A DNA stretch of 64,000 bases. Origin: Companilactobacillus alimentarius DSM 20249. Lineage in GTDB: Bacteria > Bacillota > Bacilli > Lactobacillales > Lactobacillaceae. Shown piece by piece: positions 16,320-26,283 of the stretch (positions are counted from its first letter, which is position 1; every line of letters starts with the position of its first letter). The position numbers were made by a program, and so were the translations under genes. Below the pieces are notes generated by a model, which was not told the origin of the DNA, did not search any database, and was given only the letters and a program-made list of their open reading frames with translations. Location: NCBI RefSeq assembly GCF_002849895.1, contig NZ_CP018867.1:1674001-1738000 (forward strand). Direction: 5' to 3'.

Positions 16320-17084
16320 TTACTCTTCAGCCGCATCAACAGCCTTAATAACAGCATTTCTGAATCCATTTTCTTCTAGTGCCGCCACACCTTTAATCGT
16401 TGAACCACCCGGTGAGGTAACTTCATCTTTCAAAGCTGATACGTTCAATTCAGATTGTTTAGCCAGTTTACCGGCACCAATAGCCATACCAATCGCAGCT
16501 TCATAAGCAAGTTGACGATTCAAACCATGCTTAACACCGGCATCACTCAAAGCTTCAATAAATACATCAAGAAAGGCTGGTGAACATCCAGCAACAGTTC
16601 CCAAAATACCAAGCTGATCTTCTGGTACCTCTACGATTTGTCCTGTATATCCCATAATGGAAGCGACTTTCTTTTTATCAGCAGCGGTAAAATCACTTGA
16701 ATAAGTAATTCCTGTAAAACCTGCTCCTACTTTCACAGGAGTATTAGGAATAGCGTGAGCTACTTTTACTTCGCCTAGACCTTGTTTTAAGACTGAAATA
16801 GAAGCACTTCCTGTAAATGCCACAATTAACTTATCGGCAGCTATCTCTTTTAACTCACTTAGAACACTGTCTAAAGCATTTGCACCAACGGCAATAAAGA
16901 TCACTTCAGCATCTTCCAATTGCTTAACTTTCTTAACAATTTTGAAACCTAATTGATCTTCTAAAAGCTGTGCTCGATTAGAGCGGCCACCCTTTACTGT
17001 GATTTGATCTGCATCAAAACCATTCTTGATTAGACCCGTTATAACGGCTCCACCAATACTTCCAGCACCAATAAATCCAATCAT
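16320..17084 (-). CDS. proC: Pyrroline-5-carboxylate reductase
   Basis: 254 residues, slightly short of the usual 265-280. A Rossmann fold with IGFIGAGSIGGAVITGL, FIAVGANAL and a C-terminal dimerisation domain with DEVTSPGGSTIKGVAALEENGFR. It catalyses the last step of proline synthesis from P5C with NAD(P)H. No proA or proB is nearby. Ends in acidic VDAAEE. Confidence 0.92.
   Translation of the reverse strand: MIGFIGAGSIGGAVITGLIKNGFDADQITVKGGRSNRAQLLEDQLGFKIVKKVKQLEDAEVIFIAVGANALDSVLSELKEIAADKLIVAFTGSASISVLKQGLGEVKVAHAIPNTPVKVGAGFTGITYSSDFTAADKKKVASIMGYTGQIVEVPEDQLGILGTVAGCSPAFLDVFIEALSDAGVKHGLNRQLAYEAAIGMAIGAGKLAKQSELNVSALKDEVTSPGGSTIKGVAALEENGFRNAVIKAVDAAEE
17037..17046. repeat. CGTTATAACG palindrome, first of eight perfect copies
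   Basis: Perfect copies at 17037-17046, 26187-26196, 37908-37917, 40171-40180, 49849-49858, 57413-57422, 57925-57934 and 59697-59706. One-mismatch copies lie at 19980 and 55636, and a related double half-site at about 12604-12619. Two perfect copies touch intergenic DNA; the others fall in different codon phases. See finding. Confidence 0.7.
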
Positions 17085-17215
17085 AAAATCTACTCCTTTA
17101 CTAAAGTTAAATTCATTATATACGAAATTACTTTCACATTAGTAGTAATAGCTATCTCAATTAGTTTTGTATTCCTTGGATTTATTGTATCATTGTGGTC
17201 TTAGGAGGGATATTT

Positions 17216-17932
17216 ATGAATAGGTATAAGACAAGAGCAGAACTCAAAGCAGACGTAAAAAACTTATTGCAGGGGAATTGGGGAAAAGCTATCTTGCTTT
17301 ATTTAATTCCCGCGATAAGTATTATTTTCAATATCAATATTAATGGATCCAATTCATCAGGCGCTGTTCGTAATTCTATTTACTATGGTAACTGGAATTT
17401 TCTGCCCAGCTTTCTTTCATTAGGCTTGGTTTCCTTTATTATTAGCCTAATCTTTTTACTAATTTCTCTTTCGGCGACCTTTAGAGGACTTGATTGGGTT
17501 GAAGATTCAGAACTTGATTTTGAACCACTCAAGAGCAATTTTACCTACTTCCGCAGTCCTGATTGGTGGAAACTAATTTTTATTTATATTCTTATTTATA
17601 TTTTTACTATTTTATGGTCAATCCTTCTCTTTATCCCTGGAATCATCAAGAGTATGGCCTACTCACAAACATATTTTGTTTATAAAGATCTCAACGACCG
17701 TGGACTAGCTGACAATTATTCATTGACTGACTACATTACACGTAGCCGCCAATTGATGGTTGGAAATAAGGGCCGTTATTTCGTTCTACAGCTTAGTTTT
17801 ATTGGTTGGTGGTTAGTTGGCGCCATTACTTTGGGAATCGGCTATATCTGGATTCTTCCCTACTACAAATTAACTATGGCTAACTTCTATCAAGATTTAA
17901 TTTCTACAAATAATAAAAACAATATTGAATAA
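17216..17932 (+). CDS. DUF975 family membrane protein
   Basis: 238 residues. Starts MNRYKTRAELKADVKNLLQGNWGK, the DUF975 N-terminal signature, followed by about five membrane helices and the loop SRQLMVGNKGRYFVLQLSFIGWWLV-type C-terminal motif. The function is unknown. Start at ATG after TTAGGAGGGATATTT; the earlier frame start overlaps this site. Monocistronic. Confidence 0.8.
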   Translation: MNRYKTRAELKADVKNLLQGNWGKAILLYLIPAISIIFNININGSNSSGAVRNSIYYGNWNFLPSFLSLGLVSFIISLIFLLISLSATFRGLDWVEDSELDFEPLKSNFTYFRSPDWWKLIFIYILIYIFTILWSILLFIPGIIKSMAYSQTYFVYKDLNDRGLADNYSLTDYITRSRQLMVGNKGRYFVLQLSFIGWWLVGAITLGIGYIWILPYYKLTMANFYQDLISTNNKNNIE

Positions 17933-18046
17933 TCTAGTAAATCTTCGACATAATCGCTTTATTGTACAAAAATGATAAAATCACAATCATATTTTTTTTG
18001 ATTCTGTTAATATGTAGGAAACAACTAATTAGGTGGGTGACTAATT

Positions 18047-18856
18047 TTGAATAATTTTATACAAGTATTAACAATTGCTGGCTCCGATTCTGACGGAAGT
18101 GCTGGAGCACAAGCTGATCTAAAAACTTTCATGGCACGCGGTGTCTACGGAATGTCTGTTTTAACTGCTGCTGTTGCCGGTAATTCTTATGGAATCCATG
18201 ACAGCGTCAATATGTCGGCTAAATTCATCAATAGCCAAATCAATGACATTAAGGATGATTTTAAAGTTTCAGCTTTTAAAACTGGGATGCTCTCTGATTC
18301 TGAAATCATCACAACTGTCGCTAAAGCAATCGCCGATAAACCATTTGGTACTTTTGTCCTTGACCCTGTCATTATTACTAAACATGGTGCTATGCTACTT
18401 GAAAAAGAAGCTTATCAAACACTAATTGATAAACTGTTTCCTTTAGCTGATCTAATAACTCCTAATTTCTATGAAGCTAAGAAATTATCTGGTTTAGCTT
18501 TGGACAATAAAGAAGAAATTGTTAAGGCAGCACATAAATTACGCAATTTAGGTCCAAAAAATATTATGATAAAGGGTGAACATAGCGACGATTCTATCAG
18601 TGAAGTCGAAGACTACGTTCTCTTAGAAGATGGTCAATCATTTTGGATCTCTGAACCCTTCGTTAAAACCGATCATATCAATGGTACTGGTGATACTTTA
18701 TCATCATGTATCGTGGCGGAAATCGCTAAGGGTAAGAATATGGAAGATGCCATCAGAACTGCTAAAACATTTACTTACAATGCTATTAAAAATGAAATTG
18801 ATGTTGGCCATAAATATGGTCCTATTAACCATTTTATAAAGGATGATATACAATAG
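18047..18856 (+). CDS. PfkB-type pyridoxine/HMP kinase
   Basis: 269 residues. Ribokinase-like fold: TIAGSDSDGSAGAQADLKTF start, FKTGMLSD, LDPVI, ITPNFYEAKKLSG, and the anion-hole/catalytic motif INGTGDTLSS. It phosphorylates hydroxymethylpyrimidine (ThiD) and/or pyridoxine (PdxK). ThiD carries a Met or Gln in GSDxSGGAG and a Cys in the lid for PL kinase activity, so the exact substrate is open. It starts with TTG after TTAGGTGGGTG. No other thiamine genes adjoin. Confidence 0.8.
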   Translation: MNNFIQVLTIAGSDSDGSAGAQADLKTFMARGVYGMSVLTAAVAGNSYGIHDSVNMSAKFINSQINDIKDDFKVSAFKTGMLSDSEIITTVAKAIADKPFGTFVLDPVIITKHGAMLLEKEAYQTLIDKLFPLADLITPNFYEAKKLSGLALDNKEEIVKAAHKLRNLGPKNIMIKGEHSDDSISEVEDYVLLEDGQSFWISEPFVKTDHINGTGDTLSSCIVAEIAKGKNMEDAIRTAKTFTYNAIKNEIDVGHKYGPINHFIKDDIQ

Positions 18857-18885
18857 TATTTGTTAGTAAAATCGGAGGTTACTTT

Positions 18886-19827
18886 ATGGTAAGAATAACA
18901 AAAATTTCTGCCGGTATTTTATTGCTTATACTATCAATCATCTTAATGGTTAAGTCTGGATTTGAAGGCTTCATTGCGGCTCTAGTCGGTACAGGTGCCA
19001 TTGGAGGTGCAGCTGGTATTCTTATGGCAATAACTTATATTATCTCGGCTGCAATTTATATCTTCACTAATCGGACATACAGTATAGTTCCTGATATTGT
19101 CGGTTTCATCATTTTAATTCTAGGTGGTCTAATGGGACTATTTAATGCCAATATGCCTGGTGCCAGCTTTTTAAAAATTTGGGCTTGGGTCGGTATTATT
19201 ATTGGTGCAATTGATTTAATAATTGTTATCATTGATACAATTGTTAATCCCGTTCCAGAAGATGAACCAAACGACAATCAGAATCAATATAACAATGGTC
19301 AGTTCAATAACCAGATGAATCAAGGGCAATTCAATAATCAACCGAACAATTTTAATCAACAAAACTATGGCTATAATCCTTATCAAAATAACAATCAAGG
19401 ATATAATCAACCAAATCAATATCAACCTCAAAATGGACAATATAATCAACAACCAATGAATCAACCATATCGTCCTAATCAAGCGCCAAATCAATCTCAG
19501 AATTATAATAATAACCGTTATAACCAACAACAGCCGATGAATCAAAACGGACAAATGAATAACGGCTATAACAATCAACAACCATTTCCTAATCAACCAA
19601 CGAATCAAAACTTTGGTCAAACTCAAAGGAATTTCCCGCAAGGTCAACCAAATTCAAGTAATGGTCAATTTAGGAATCCTAATAACTTTAATCAACAACC
19701 ACAGAACTTCAACCCCAATAACCAAAACAGTCAAAACGGTAATGAGGGTCAATTGAATTCTTCACAACAACGAAATAATCCAAATAATTTTGGCAGACCT
19801 ACTAGAACTCGTAGTGGGCGTCATTAA
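18886..19827 (+). CDS. Membrane protein with long Q/N-rich tail
   Basis: 313 residues. Four membrane helices in the first ~118 residues (for example ISAGILLLILSIILMV and VGFIILILGGLMGLF) are followed by ~190 residues dominated by Asn, Gln, Pro, Tyr and Gly (NQ-rich repeats such as NQQP, NNQPN, QYNQ). A basic end PTRTRSGRH closes the protein. The tail is low complexity and presumably disordered, either cytoplasmic or extracellular. Function unknown; monocistronic between ribosome site ATCGGAGG and a terminator. Confidence 0.75.
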   Translation: MVRITKISAGILLLILSIILMVKSGFEGFIAALVGTGAIGGAAGILMAITYIISAAIYIFTNRTYSIVPDIVGFIILILGGLMGLFNANMPGASFLKIWAWVGIIIGAIDLIIVIIDTIVNPVPEDEPNDNQNQYNNGQFNNQMNQGQFNNQPNNFNQQNYGYNPYQNNNQGYNQPNQYQPQNGQYNQQPMNQPYRPNQAPNQSQNYNNNRYNQQQPMNQNGQMNNGYNNQQPFPNQPTNQNFGQTQRNFPQGQPNSSNGQFRNPNNFNQQPQNFNPNNQNSQNGNEGQLNSSQQRNNPNNFGRPTRTRSGRH

Positions 19828-19830
19828 GAC

Positions 19831-19874
19831 AAAATGAGCCTAGTAATCACATTTGATTGCTAGGCTCATTTTAT
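19831..19874. terminator. Intrinsic terminator (RGYAAYCA-type stem)
   Basis: Stem AAAATGAGCCTAG/CTAGGCTCATTTT with upper AATCA/TGATT, followed by a T-rich stretch. Confidence 0.85.
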
Positions 19875-19879
19875 TTTTA

Positions 19880-20263
19880 GTGTAGCAATGGAACTACAAT
19901 ATTGGTCCAAAACCATGAAATAGGTATGATAATCCCTCAGCTATACTTGATTCGTTCTATCCATTTTGTCTACATGTATCGTTATAACACCTATGCCTAT
20001 ACACTAATTTAGTCCTTTCGTAGTACATCTGTATTTTGTAAAAAAAACTTATCAATACTGATGATAAAAGCGATTTCAAAGTACTATATTTAAGTTAGGA
20101 CATTAATATATACATGCTCTCATATGATTCTTCTTATATGAGATGATAACAACAATGATAGCCCTTTTTCACAAGTCAATTTTGTTGCCTATCAAGTTAA
20201 TTAATCATATGATAAATGTGTGATTAGGATTTAAATTTATACTGTTCTAAGGAGGTTTTTACA
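19880..20263 (+). promoter_or_regulatory. cydA upstream region with cre-like site and hairpin
   Basis: 384 bases without a gene. Contents: a cre-like site TAAAAGCGATTTCA (20064-20077; 13 of 14 matches to TGWNANCGNTNWCA), a hairpin with CTCATAT/ATATGAG arms near 20118-20141, and a one-mismatch copy of CGTTATAACG (19980). The cydA ribosome site AAGGAGG ends it. No full Rex site (TTGTGAnnnnnnTCACAA) was found, only a half-like TTCACAA near 20168. Confidence 0.45.
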
Positions 20264-21706
20264 ATGCTCACAATGGGTTTAAGCATTGTCTCTCTGGCAC
20301 GTTTTCAGTTCGCTATGACAACTGTCTTCCATTTCTTCTTTGTTCCATTTTCAATCGGAATGGGATTTCTAGTTGCTATCATGGAAACTATTTATGCTGT
20401 TAAGAAAGACAAGGTTTATCTAGATATGGCAAAGTTCTGGGGAAAAATTTTCCTTCTAAGTTTTGCTGTAGGTATCGTTACCGGTATTATTCAAGAGTTT
20501 CAGTTCGGTATGAACTGGTCTGAATACTCACGTTTCATGGGTGATGTATTCGGCGCCCCACTTGCTATCGAAGCTCTTTTAGCATTCTTTATTGAATCAG
20601 TCTTTATTGGAATTTGGATGTTCACTTGGGATCGTTTCAAACCAGGTGTACATGCACTTATGATTTGGATAACTTCAATAGGTACTATGCTTTCAGCCAT
20701 TTGGATTTTAGCTGCTAACAGTTTCATGCAACATCCAACTGGTTTTAAGATCAACAATGTTACACATCGGATTCAGTTGACTGATTTCGGTGCTGTTATC
20801 AGAAATCCACAATTGTGGAAAGTCTTTCCACACGTTATTTTAGCGGCTTTCATGACTGCTGCTGTAGTTATTACAGGTATGAGTGCCTGGGGGTTATTGC
20901 GTAAAAAGAAGAATGAACACCAATTCTTTAAAACTTCTTTACGCTTTGGACTTTGGGCTAGTTTAATTTTTGCAATTCTTTCTGCTGGTGCTGGTGATTT
21001 ACAGACGCAACAAATCATCAAAGATCAACCAATGAAATTTGCTGCCACTGAAGGTGTCTATGAAGACACTAAGAGTCCTGCACCTTGGACCGTTGTTGAA
21101 TTAATCAATGCCAAGGATCACAAGGCTGGCAGTAAGATTGAAGTTCCTGGTGTCTTGAGTCTGTTGGCTTATCACAAATTAAGCGGTTCTGTTAAGGGTA
21201 TGAATACCATTAACAAAGAACTACATGCTAAGTATGATAAAAAGTTTGGTAAGAATATGAATTACTTCGTTCCACCAAAGACACTATTTTGGAGTTTTAG
21301 AGTTATGACCGGAATTGATGCCTTGATCATGTTAGTCTCACTTGTTGGTTTAATCTTCTCACGTGAGAGTAGGAATACTATCGAAAACCACAAGTGGATG
21401 TTAGTGGTCTTAGGAATCTGTATCTGGGTTCCATTTATTGGTAATTCTGCCGGTTGGTTCATTACTGAATTCGGTCGTTACCCATGGATCGTTTATGGAC
21501 TATTCACAATTGCCGAAGCTGTTTCACCAACCTCAACCGTTGCCAGTCTATTATTCAGTAATATTGTTTACTTCTTACTCTTTACACTATTGGGCGGCGT
21601 TATGATTTGGTATTCAAGACAAACGCTTCATCATGGTCCATATTATGAAGAAATTGATTCCAAGCAAAATGTAGACCCATTTGCAAGGGAGGCTTTTGGA
21701 AAATGA
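20264..21706 (+). CDS. cydA: Cytochrome bd quinol oxidase subunit I
   Basis: 480 residues with nine membrane helices. The heme-ligand His lies in FHFFFVPFSIGMG near the N terminus, and GWFITEFGRYPWIVYG near residue 395 is the conserved block after the heme-b558 Met region. A short Q-loop type is seen, as in Firmicutes. It reduces oxygen to water using (demethyl)menaquinol. First gene of cydABDC; the stop overlaps cydB by 4 bases. Needs heme, for which no synthesis genes are in the window. Confidence 0.95.
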   Translation: MLTMGLSIVSLARFQFAMTTVFHFFFVPFSIGMGFLVAIMETIYAVKKDKVYLDMAKFWGKIFLLSFAVGIVTGIIQEFQFGMNWSEYSRFMGDVFGAPLAIEALLAFFIESVFIGIWMFTWDRFKPGVHALMIWITSIGTMLSAIWILAANSFMQHPTGFKINNVTHRIQLTDFGAVIRNPQLWKVFPHVILAAFMTAAVVITGMSAWGLLRKKKNEHQFFKTSLRFGLWASLIFAILSAGAGDLQTQQIIKDQPMKFAATEGVYEDTKSPAPWTVVELINAKDHKAGSKIEVPGVLSLLAYHKLSGSVKGMNTINKELHAKYDKKFGKNMNYFVPPKTLFWSFRVMTGIDALIMLVSLVGLIFSRESRNTIENHKWMLVVLGICIWVPFIGNSAGWFITEFGRYPWIVYGLFTIAEAVSPTSTVASLLFSNIVYFLLFTLLGGVMIWYSRQTLHHGPYYEEIDSKQNVDPFAREAFGK

Positions 21707-22716
21707 CACTCAGTACATTATGGTTTATTGTAATTGGACTCCTCTTTTCAATCTTCCTCTTTCTTGAAGGTTTTGACTTTGGTGTTGGTATGTCAACTCG
21801 ATTCCTAGCCAAAAACGATGAGGAGAGAGTTGCTTTAATGTCCACTATCGGTCCTCATTGGGACGGTAATGAAACATGGTTAGTTACTGCCGGTGGTGCA
21901 ATGTTTGCGTCATTGCCACTCTGGTATGCCACATTGTTCTCAGGTTATTACATTCTTTTTCTATTAGTTTTAGTCGGCTTGATTCTTCGTGGAGTATCCT
22001 TTGAATTCCACAAACACGCTGAAACAAGAACTGGTAAAAATCTCTGGATGTGGACTTTCTTCGCTGGTAGTATCATCCCACCATTTTTCCTATGCATGAT
22101 TCTACTCAGCATGGTTCAAGGTATTCCTATCAATGCCAATGGTGATGCATTCCCTAAATTCTTTGACGTTGTTAATCTCTTGTCTGTTGTCGGAGGCGTT
22201 GCTGGTGTGCTGTTATCATTAGTCCACGGCTTAAACTTCATCAGATTAAGAATCGAAGGTCCATTACGTGAACGTGCTCGTAAATTAAATCAAATATTAT
22301 ATCCAATCCTATTTCTAGGCGAAGTCGTCTTTGCAGTATTAGTCTTTCTACAAACTGACTTCTTTACAAAGAGATTCGGTTCATCACTTTTAATCACTGC
22401 TCTAATTGTTTTGTTCTCACTATTAGGTTACTATGGAGTCCTAAAGGACAGAGAAGGCTTCAGCTTCATTGGTAGCGGTCTATCACTAAGTATGGTCATT
22501 GTCTTATTATTCAACGGACTATTCCCACGTGTCATGATTGCTACTAACCCAGCACATAGCATTTTGATCAGAAATGCCGCCAATTCACAATACACCCTCA
22601 CAATTATGACGATTGTAGCTTGTATCTTGGTACCAATCATAGCGATCTACTTTATCTGGTCATACTCTCTATTCACAAAGAGAATAAATCCAAGGGAAAA
22701 TACGGTGAAATATTAA
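21703..22716 (+). CDS. cydB: Cytochrome bd quinol oxidase subunit II
   Basis: 337 residues, eight to nine membrane helices. CydB motifs: LEGFDFGVGM near residue 22, IGPHWDGNETWLVTAGGAMFASLP, and a C-terminal YTLTIMTIVACILVPI block. It forms the oxidase with CydA. Start ATGA overlaps the cydA stop; the stop overlaps the cydD ATG (TAATG). Confidence 0.95.
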   Translation: MTLSTLWFIVIGLLFSIFLFLEGFDFGVGMSTRFLAKNDEERVALMSTIGPHWDGNETWLVTAGGAMFASLPLWYATLFSGYYILFLLVLVGLILRGVSFEFHKHAETRTGKNLWMWTFFAGSIIPPFFLCMILLSMVQGIPINANGDAFPKFFDVVNLLSVVGGVAGVLLSLVHGLNFIRLRIEGPLRERARKLNQILYPILFLGEVVFAVLVFLQTDFFTKRFGSSLLITALIVLFSLLGYYGVLKDREGFSFIGSGLSLSMVIVLLFNGLFPRVMIATNPAHSILIRNAANSQYTLTIMTIVACILVPIIAIYFIWSYSLFTKRINPRENTVKY

Positions 22717-24449
22717 TGATTGATAAGCGTTTATTTCGCTTACCAGGAACAAAGAAACTACTCTTAATGCTTGCAGGATTAACTCTCTTGCAGGCATTTG
22801 TTGTCTTATTCCAAGGTAAGTATTTAGCAGAATCTTTAGTAAATTCGTGGGAACAAAAAGCGTTACAAACTATCATCACGCCGATGACACTCTTTGTGGC
22901 GGCCTTTATTTTAAGACATCTCTTCAATCTGATTAACACCAAGATTGTCGAAAGCTATGCTAGTAAAACTTCCGAAATAATTCGTGGCAAGTTATTAGAT
23001 AAAGTCTATCAGGCTGGACCCGAAATGATTTCAGACGAAGGAACCGGCAATTTGGTTACTTCATCCCTTGATGGCATTGATTTAGTTGAAAATTATTTCA
23101 AATTGATTTTTACCAAATTGATGAACATGTGCATCATTCCACCAGTTTTATTAATTTATATTTATACGCAAAATATTGCTTCAGGTATAACTTTGACGAT
23201 CATTGTGCCACTAGTTATCCTCTTCATGATTATTTTAGGCCTAGCGGCTCAAGCCAAGGCAGATTCACAGTACAAACAATATACGATTCTTTCTAATCAC
23301 TTCTTAGACGCTTTAAGAGGTTTGCCAACTCTAAAAATGTTGGGTCTAAGTAAGCGCTATGCTAAAAATATCTATACCGTCAGTGACGAATATCGCCGTC
23401 GGACAATGAATACTCTGAGAATCGCTATTTTATCGACTTTTGCCCTCGATTGGTTAACTACCTTAGGAATTGCTATTCTAGCCGTCTTCTTAGGCTTAGG
23501 ACTAATTAACAATAGTTTCCCTCTCTTCCCGGCTCTAGTTACCTTGATCTTGGCTCCAGAATATTTCCTACCACTTAGAAACTTCTCCAATGACTATCAC
23601 GCTACCTTAAATGGTAAAAATGCTTTAGCCGCTATTTTTGAAATTCTCGAACGTCCTAGTAAAGCTAAAGAGGACAAATTAGAAACCTTTGACTGGAACA
23701 AAGATTCTCAAGTCGAAGTTAAAGGTTTACAGTTCTCTTATCAAGGAACAAGCAACCATGAGGTCAGTTTGGATATTGACCAACTGAAGCTCAAAGGCTA
23801 TCAAAAGATTGGCGTGATTGGAAAATCTGGCTCCGGTAAAACTACTTTAATCAGAACCATCGGAGGATTCATTATACCTGACCACGCTGATATTAAAATT
23901 AATCAACAAAATTTAACTAATTTTAAACAAAGTAACTGGCAAAACAAATTAACTTTCTTACCGCAATCACCATACTTATTTGCGGGCTCAATTGCCGAAA
24001 ACATTGCTTTCTATCGTCCTAAAGCCTCAATGGATCAAATCATTCAAGCCGCTAATGAGGCTGGTCTAACAGAATTTATTAAAACTTTAAATGACGGATT
24101 CCAAACACAGATTGGTGAAGGTGGTCGTGGTATTTCTGGTGGTCAGCAACAACGGATCATGCTAGCACGGGCCTTCTTAGCTGATGATCGACACGTTTTG
24201 ATTTTTGACGAACCAACCGCCCATCTGGATATTGAAACTGAGTATGCCTTAAAGAAACCAATGGAGAAACTATTTCAAAACCATTTGGTTATTTTTGCAA
24301 CACACCGACTACATTGGATCAAAGAAATGGATTACGTCATCGTTATGAATAACGGTAAAATTGCTGAACAAGGCACTCCTGACGAGCTTAGCCAGCATAA
24401 CGGTGCTTTCTTTCAATTAATTAGTAATATGAGAGGTGAACAAATTTGA
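22716..24449 (+). CDS. cydD: Thiol/heme ABC exporter subunit CydD
   Basis: 577 residues. A six-helix ABC exporter domain is followed by a nucleotide-binding domain with Walker A GKSGSGKTT, signature ISGGQQQRIMLARAF and Walker B VLIFDEPTAHLD. With CydC it exports reductant or handles heme for cytochrome bd assembly. The frame is open further upstream, but the ATG overlapping the cydB stop is the natural start. In Bacillus naming this gene is cydC. Confidence 0.9.
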   Translation: MIDKRLFRLPGTKKLLLMLAGLTLLQAFVVLFQGKYLAESLVNSWEQKALQTIITPMTLFVAAFILRHLFNLINTKIVESYASKTSEIIRGKLLDKVYQAGPEMISDEGTGNLVTSSLDGIDLVENYFKLIFTKLMNMCIIPPVLLIYIYTQNIASGITLTIIVPLVILFMIILGLAAQAKADSQYKQYTILSNHFLDALRGLPTLKMLGLSKRYAKNIYTVSDEYRRRTMNTLRIAILSTFALDWLTTLGIAILAVFLGLGLINNSFPLFPALVTLILAPEYFLPLRNFSNDYHATLNGKNALAAIFEILERPSKAKEDKLETFDWNKDSQVEVKGLQFSYQGTSNHEVSLDIDQLKLKGYQKIGVIGKSGSGKTTLIRTIGGFIIPDHADIKINQQNLTNFKQSNWQNKLTFLPQSPYLFAGSIAENIAFYRPKASMDQIIQAANEAGLTEFIKTLNDGFQTQIGEGGRGISGGQQQRIMLARAFLADDRHVLIFDEPTAHLDIETEYALKKPMEKLFQNHLVIFATHRLHWIKEMDYVIVMNNGKIAEQGTPDELSQHNGAFFQLISNMRGEQI

Positions 24450-26185
24450 ACTTCTTTAAAACTTTCAAACACGATACTTGGGTCAAACCTTATATCAAAC
24501 AATACAAGGGCCTTCTCATCACAGCACTATTCTTAGGATTGATGACTTCCTTTTGTGCTGCAGCCTTAATGTTCACCTCTGGCTATACAATTGATAAAGC
24601 TGCCACTCATCCAGTCAACATTCTGCTGATTTACGTACCGATTCTTTTAACAAGAGCTTTTGGTATTGGTCGACCAGTTTTTAAATACACTGAGCGCCTT
24701 AAGAGCCATAACTGGGTCTTACGAGTCACTTCTGATCTGAGAACTAGACTCTATAAAACTTTGGAAAGTGACGCTTCATTCTTTAACGAACATCACAAAA
24801 CTGGTGACATTATGGGACTCTTATCCGAGGATATCAGTCACTTACAAAATCTATATTTAAGAACTATTTTTCCGGCCGTAATTGCTTATTTACTGACAAT
24901 TATTGCCTCAGTCGCCTTAGGAATTTTTAATCCATCCTTTGGTTTCTTCGTTTTCCTACTACTCTTTATTGAAGTCTTCTTAGTCCCACTTTTCTCGGTT
25001 ACAATTGAAAGTGCTCGAAGAGCCTATCAAAAACAAGTCAAAAGCGACCTTTATGTTCAACTCACCGACAATATTTTAGGTGTTGATGATTGGATCATTT
25101 CTGGAAGAAAAACCGATTTTCAAAATTTGACCGCCGCAAATATTCAAAATCTCGATCACTCGAAGAATAAATCGAAAGCCTTCAGACGTAATCGTGACTT
25201 TGCTCTACAATTCTTTTTCGCTGCAATCGTAGTTTGTTTCCTAATTTTCACCAATCTAACTATGACTGGTAATCAAGCTCAGGCTAACTTTGTTTCTGCC
25301 GTTGTTTTAGCTATTTTTCCACTATCAGATGCCATTATTCCTGTTAGTCAGGGATTTGAAGAATGGCCTTTATATAAAGATTCAATTAATCGGCTCAATA
25401 CACTCCAACCAGTCAAAAGTAACCTACCAAAACAAGTTGACTTAAAACCAGCTGATTTTCAGCAATTAGATCTCCAACATGTTAGTTTCGAATATGATAC
25501 TGATTCTCCAATCCTTATTAAGGACTTTTCACAGACTATCACTCGCGGAGAAAAGCTGGCCCTTTTAGGTCCTAGTGGCATTGGTAAAACAACTATTTTA
25601 CAACTGATCTTAGGTGATTTGATTCCTCAAAAGGGTACGATTGAAATCAATAACCTAAATGTTCAACAAATTCAAACTAGTCGTGAAAAAATTTTCTCAG
25701 TCTTAAATCAAAAACCATTTCTTTTTAATACTACTTTGATGAATAACGTTCGTTTAGGAAACGAAAAACGTTCCGACGCAGAAGTTAAACAGGCCTTAGA
25801 ACGTGTGGGACTAAAACCATTAGTTGAAACGCTACCTGATAAGTACAATACCCTCGTTGGTGAAAATGGCTCCCGTTTCTCCGGCGGTGAACAAGAGCGG
25901 ATTGCTTTAGCTCGAATATTACTGCAAGACGCTCCTATCGTCTTATTGGATGAACCTACTGTCGGTCTGGATCCTATTACCGAAAATGACCTCTTGGAAA
26001 CTATTTTTAACGTGTTAAAAGATAAAACAATCATTTGGGTAACCCATCATTTGCAAGGTGTCAAACACGTCGACAAAATCGTCTTCATTAATAACGAAGA
26101 AATCGAAATGCAAGGGTCGCCTCAAGAATTGTATAAAACTAATCAACATTTCAAGGAACTTTATAAAATGGATCAAGGATTATAA
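24446..26185 (+). CDS. cydC: Thiol/heme ABC exporter subunit CydC
   Basis: 579 residues. ABC exporter with N-terminal six helices (LMFTSGYTIDKAATHP is the CydC-specific segment), Walker A GPSGIGKTT, signature FSGGEQERIALARILL and Walker B IVLLDEPTVGLD. Starts with TTG after GAGAGGTG and overlaps the cydD stop by 4 bases. Last gene of the operon. In Bacillus naming this is cydD. Confidence 0.9.
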   Translation: MNFFKTFKHDTWVKPYIKQYKGLLITALFLGLMTSFCAAALMFTSGYTIDKAATHPVNILLIYVPILLTRAFGIGRPVFKYTERLKSHNWVLRVTSDLRTRLYKTLESDASFFNEHHKTGDIMGLLSEDISHLQNLYLRTIFPAVIAYLLTIIASVALGIFNPSFGFFVFLLLFIEVFLVPLFSVTIESARRAYQKQVKSDLYVQLTDNILGVDDWIISGRKTDFQNLTAANIQNLDHSKNKSKAFRRNRDFALQFFFAAIVVCFLIFTNLTMTGNQAQANFVSAVVLAIFPLSDAIIPVSQGFEEWPLYKDSINRLNTLQPVKSNLPKQVDLKPADFQQLDLQHVSFEYDTDSPILIKDFSQTITRGEKLALLGPSGIGKTTILQLILGDLIPQKGTIEINNLNVQQIQTSREKIFSVLNQKPFLFNTTLMNNVRLGNEKRSDAEVKQALERVGLKPLVETLPDKYNTLVGENGSRFSGGEQERIALARILLQDAPIVLLDEPTVGLDPITENDLLETIFNVLKDKTIIWVTHHLQGVKHVDKIVFINNEEIEMQGSPQELYKTNQHFKELYKMDQGL

Positions 26186-26200
26186 TCGTTATAACGTTAC

Positions 26201-26273
26201 AAAAATAGCACCTATTTAGAGCCCATCGATTCTTAAAATCGGTGGAATTCGACTCCAAATAGATGCTATTTTT
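26201..26273 (+). terminator. Long nested terminator after cydC
   Basis: A long imperfect stem: AAAAATAGCA-CTATTTGGAG-type outer arms and an inner ATCGATT/AATCGGT hairpin, ending in T5. It lies directly after a CGTTATAACG palindrome (26187-26196). Confidence 0.7.
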
Positions 26274-26283
26274 AGAATGTTTC

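Noticed and set aside
19216..19647. 143-codon minus-strand ORF opposite the Q/N-rich tail
   Set aside because: An artefact of the Asn/Gln codon bias, giving Ile/Leu repeats on the other strand.
20160..20190. Possible Rex site before cydA
   Set aside because: Only one half (TTCACAA) is present; no paired TTGTGA at the right distance.
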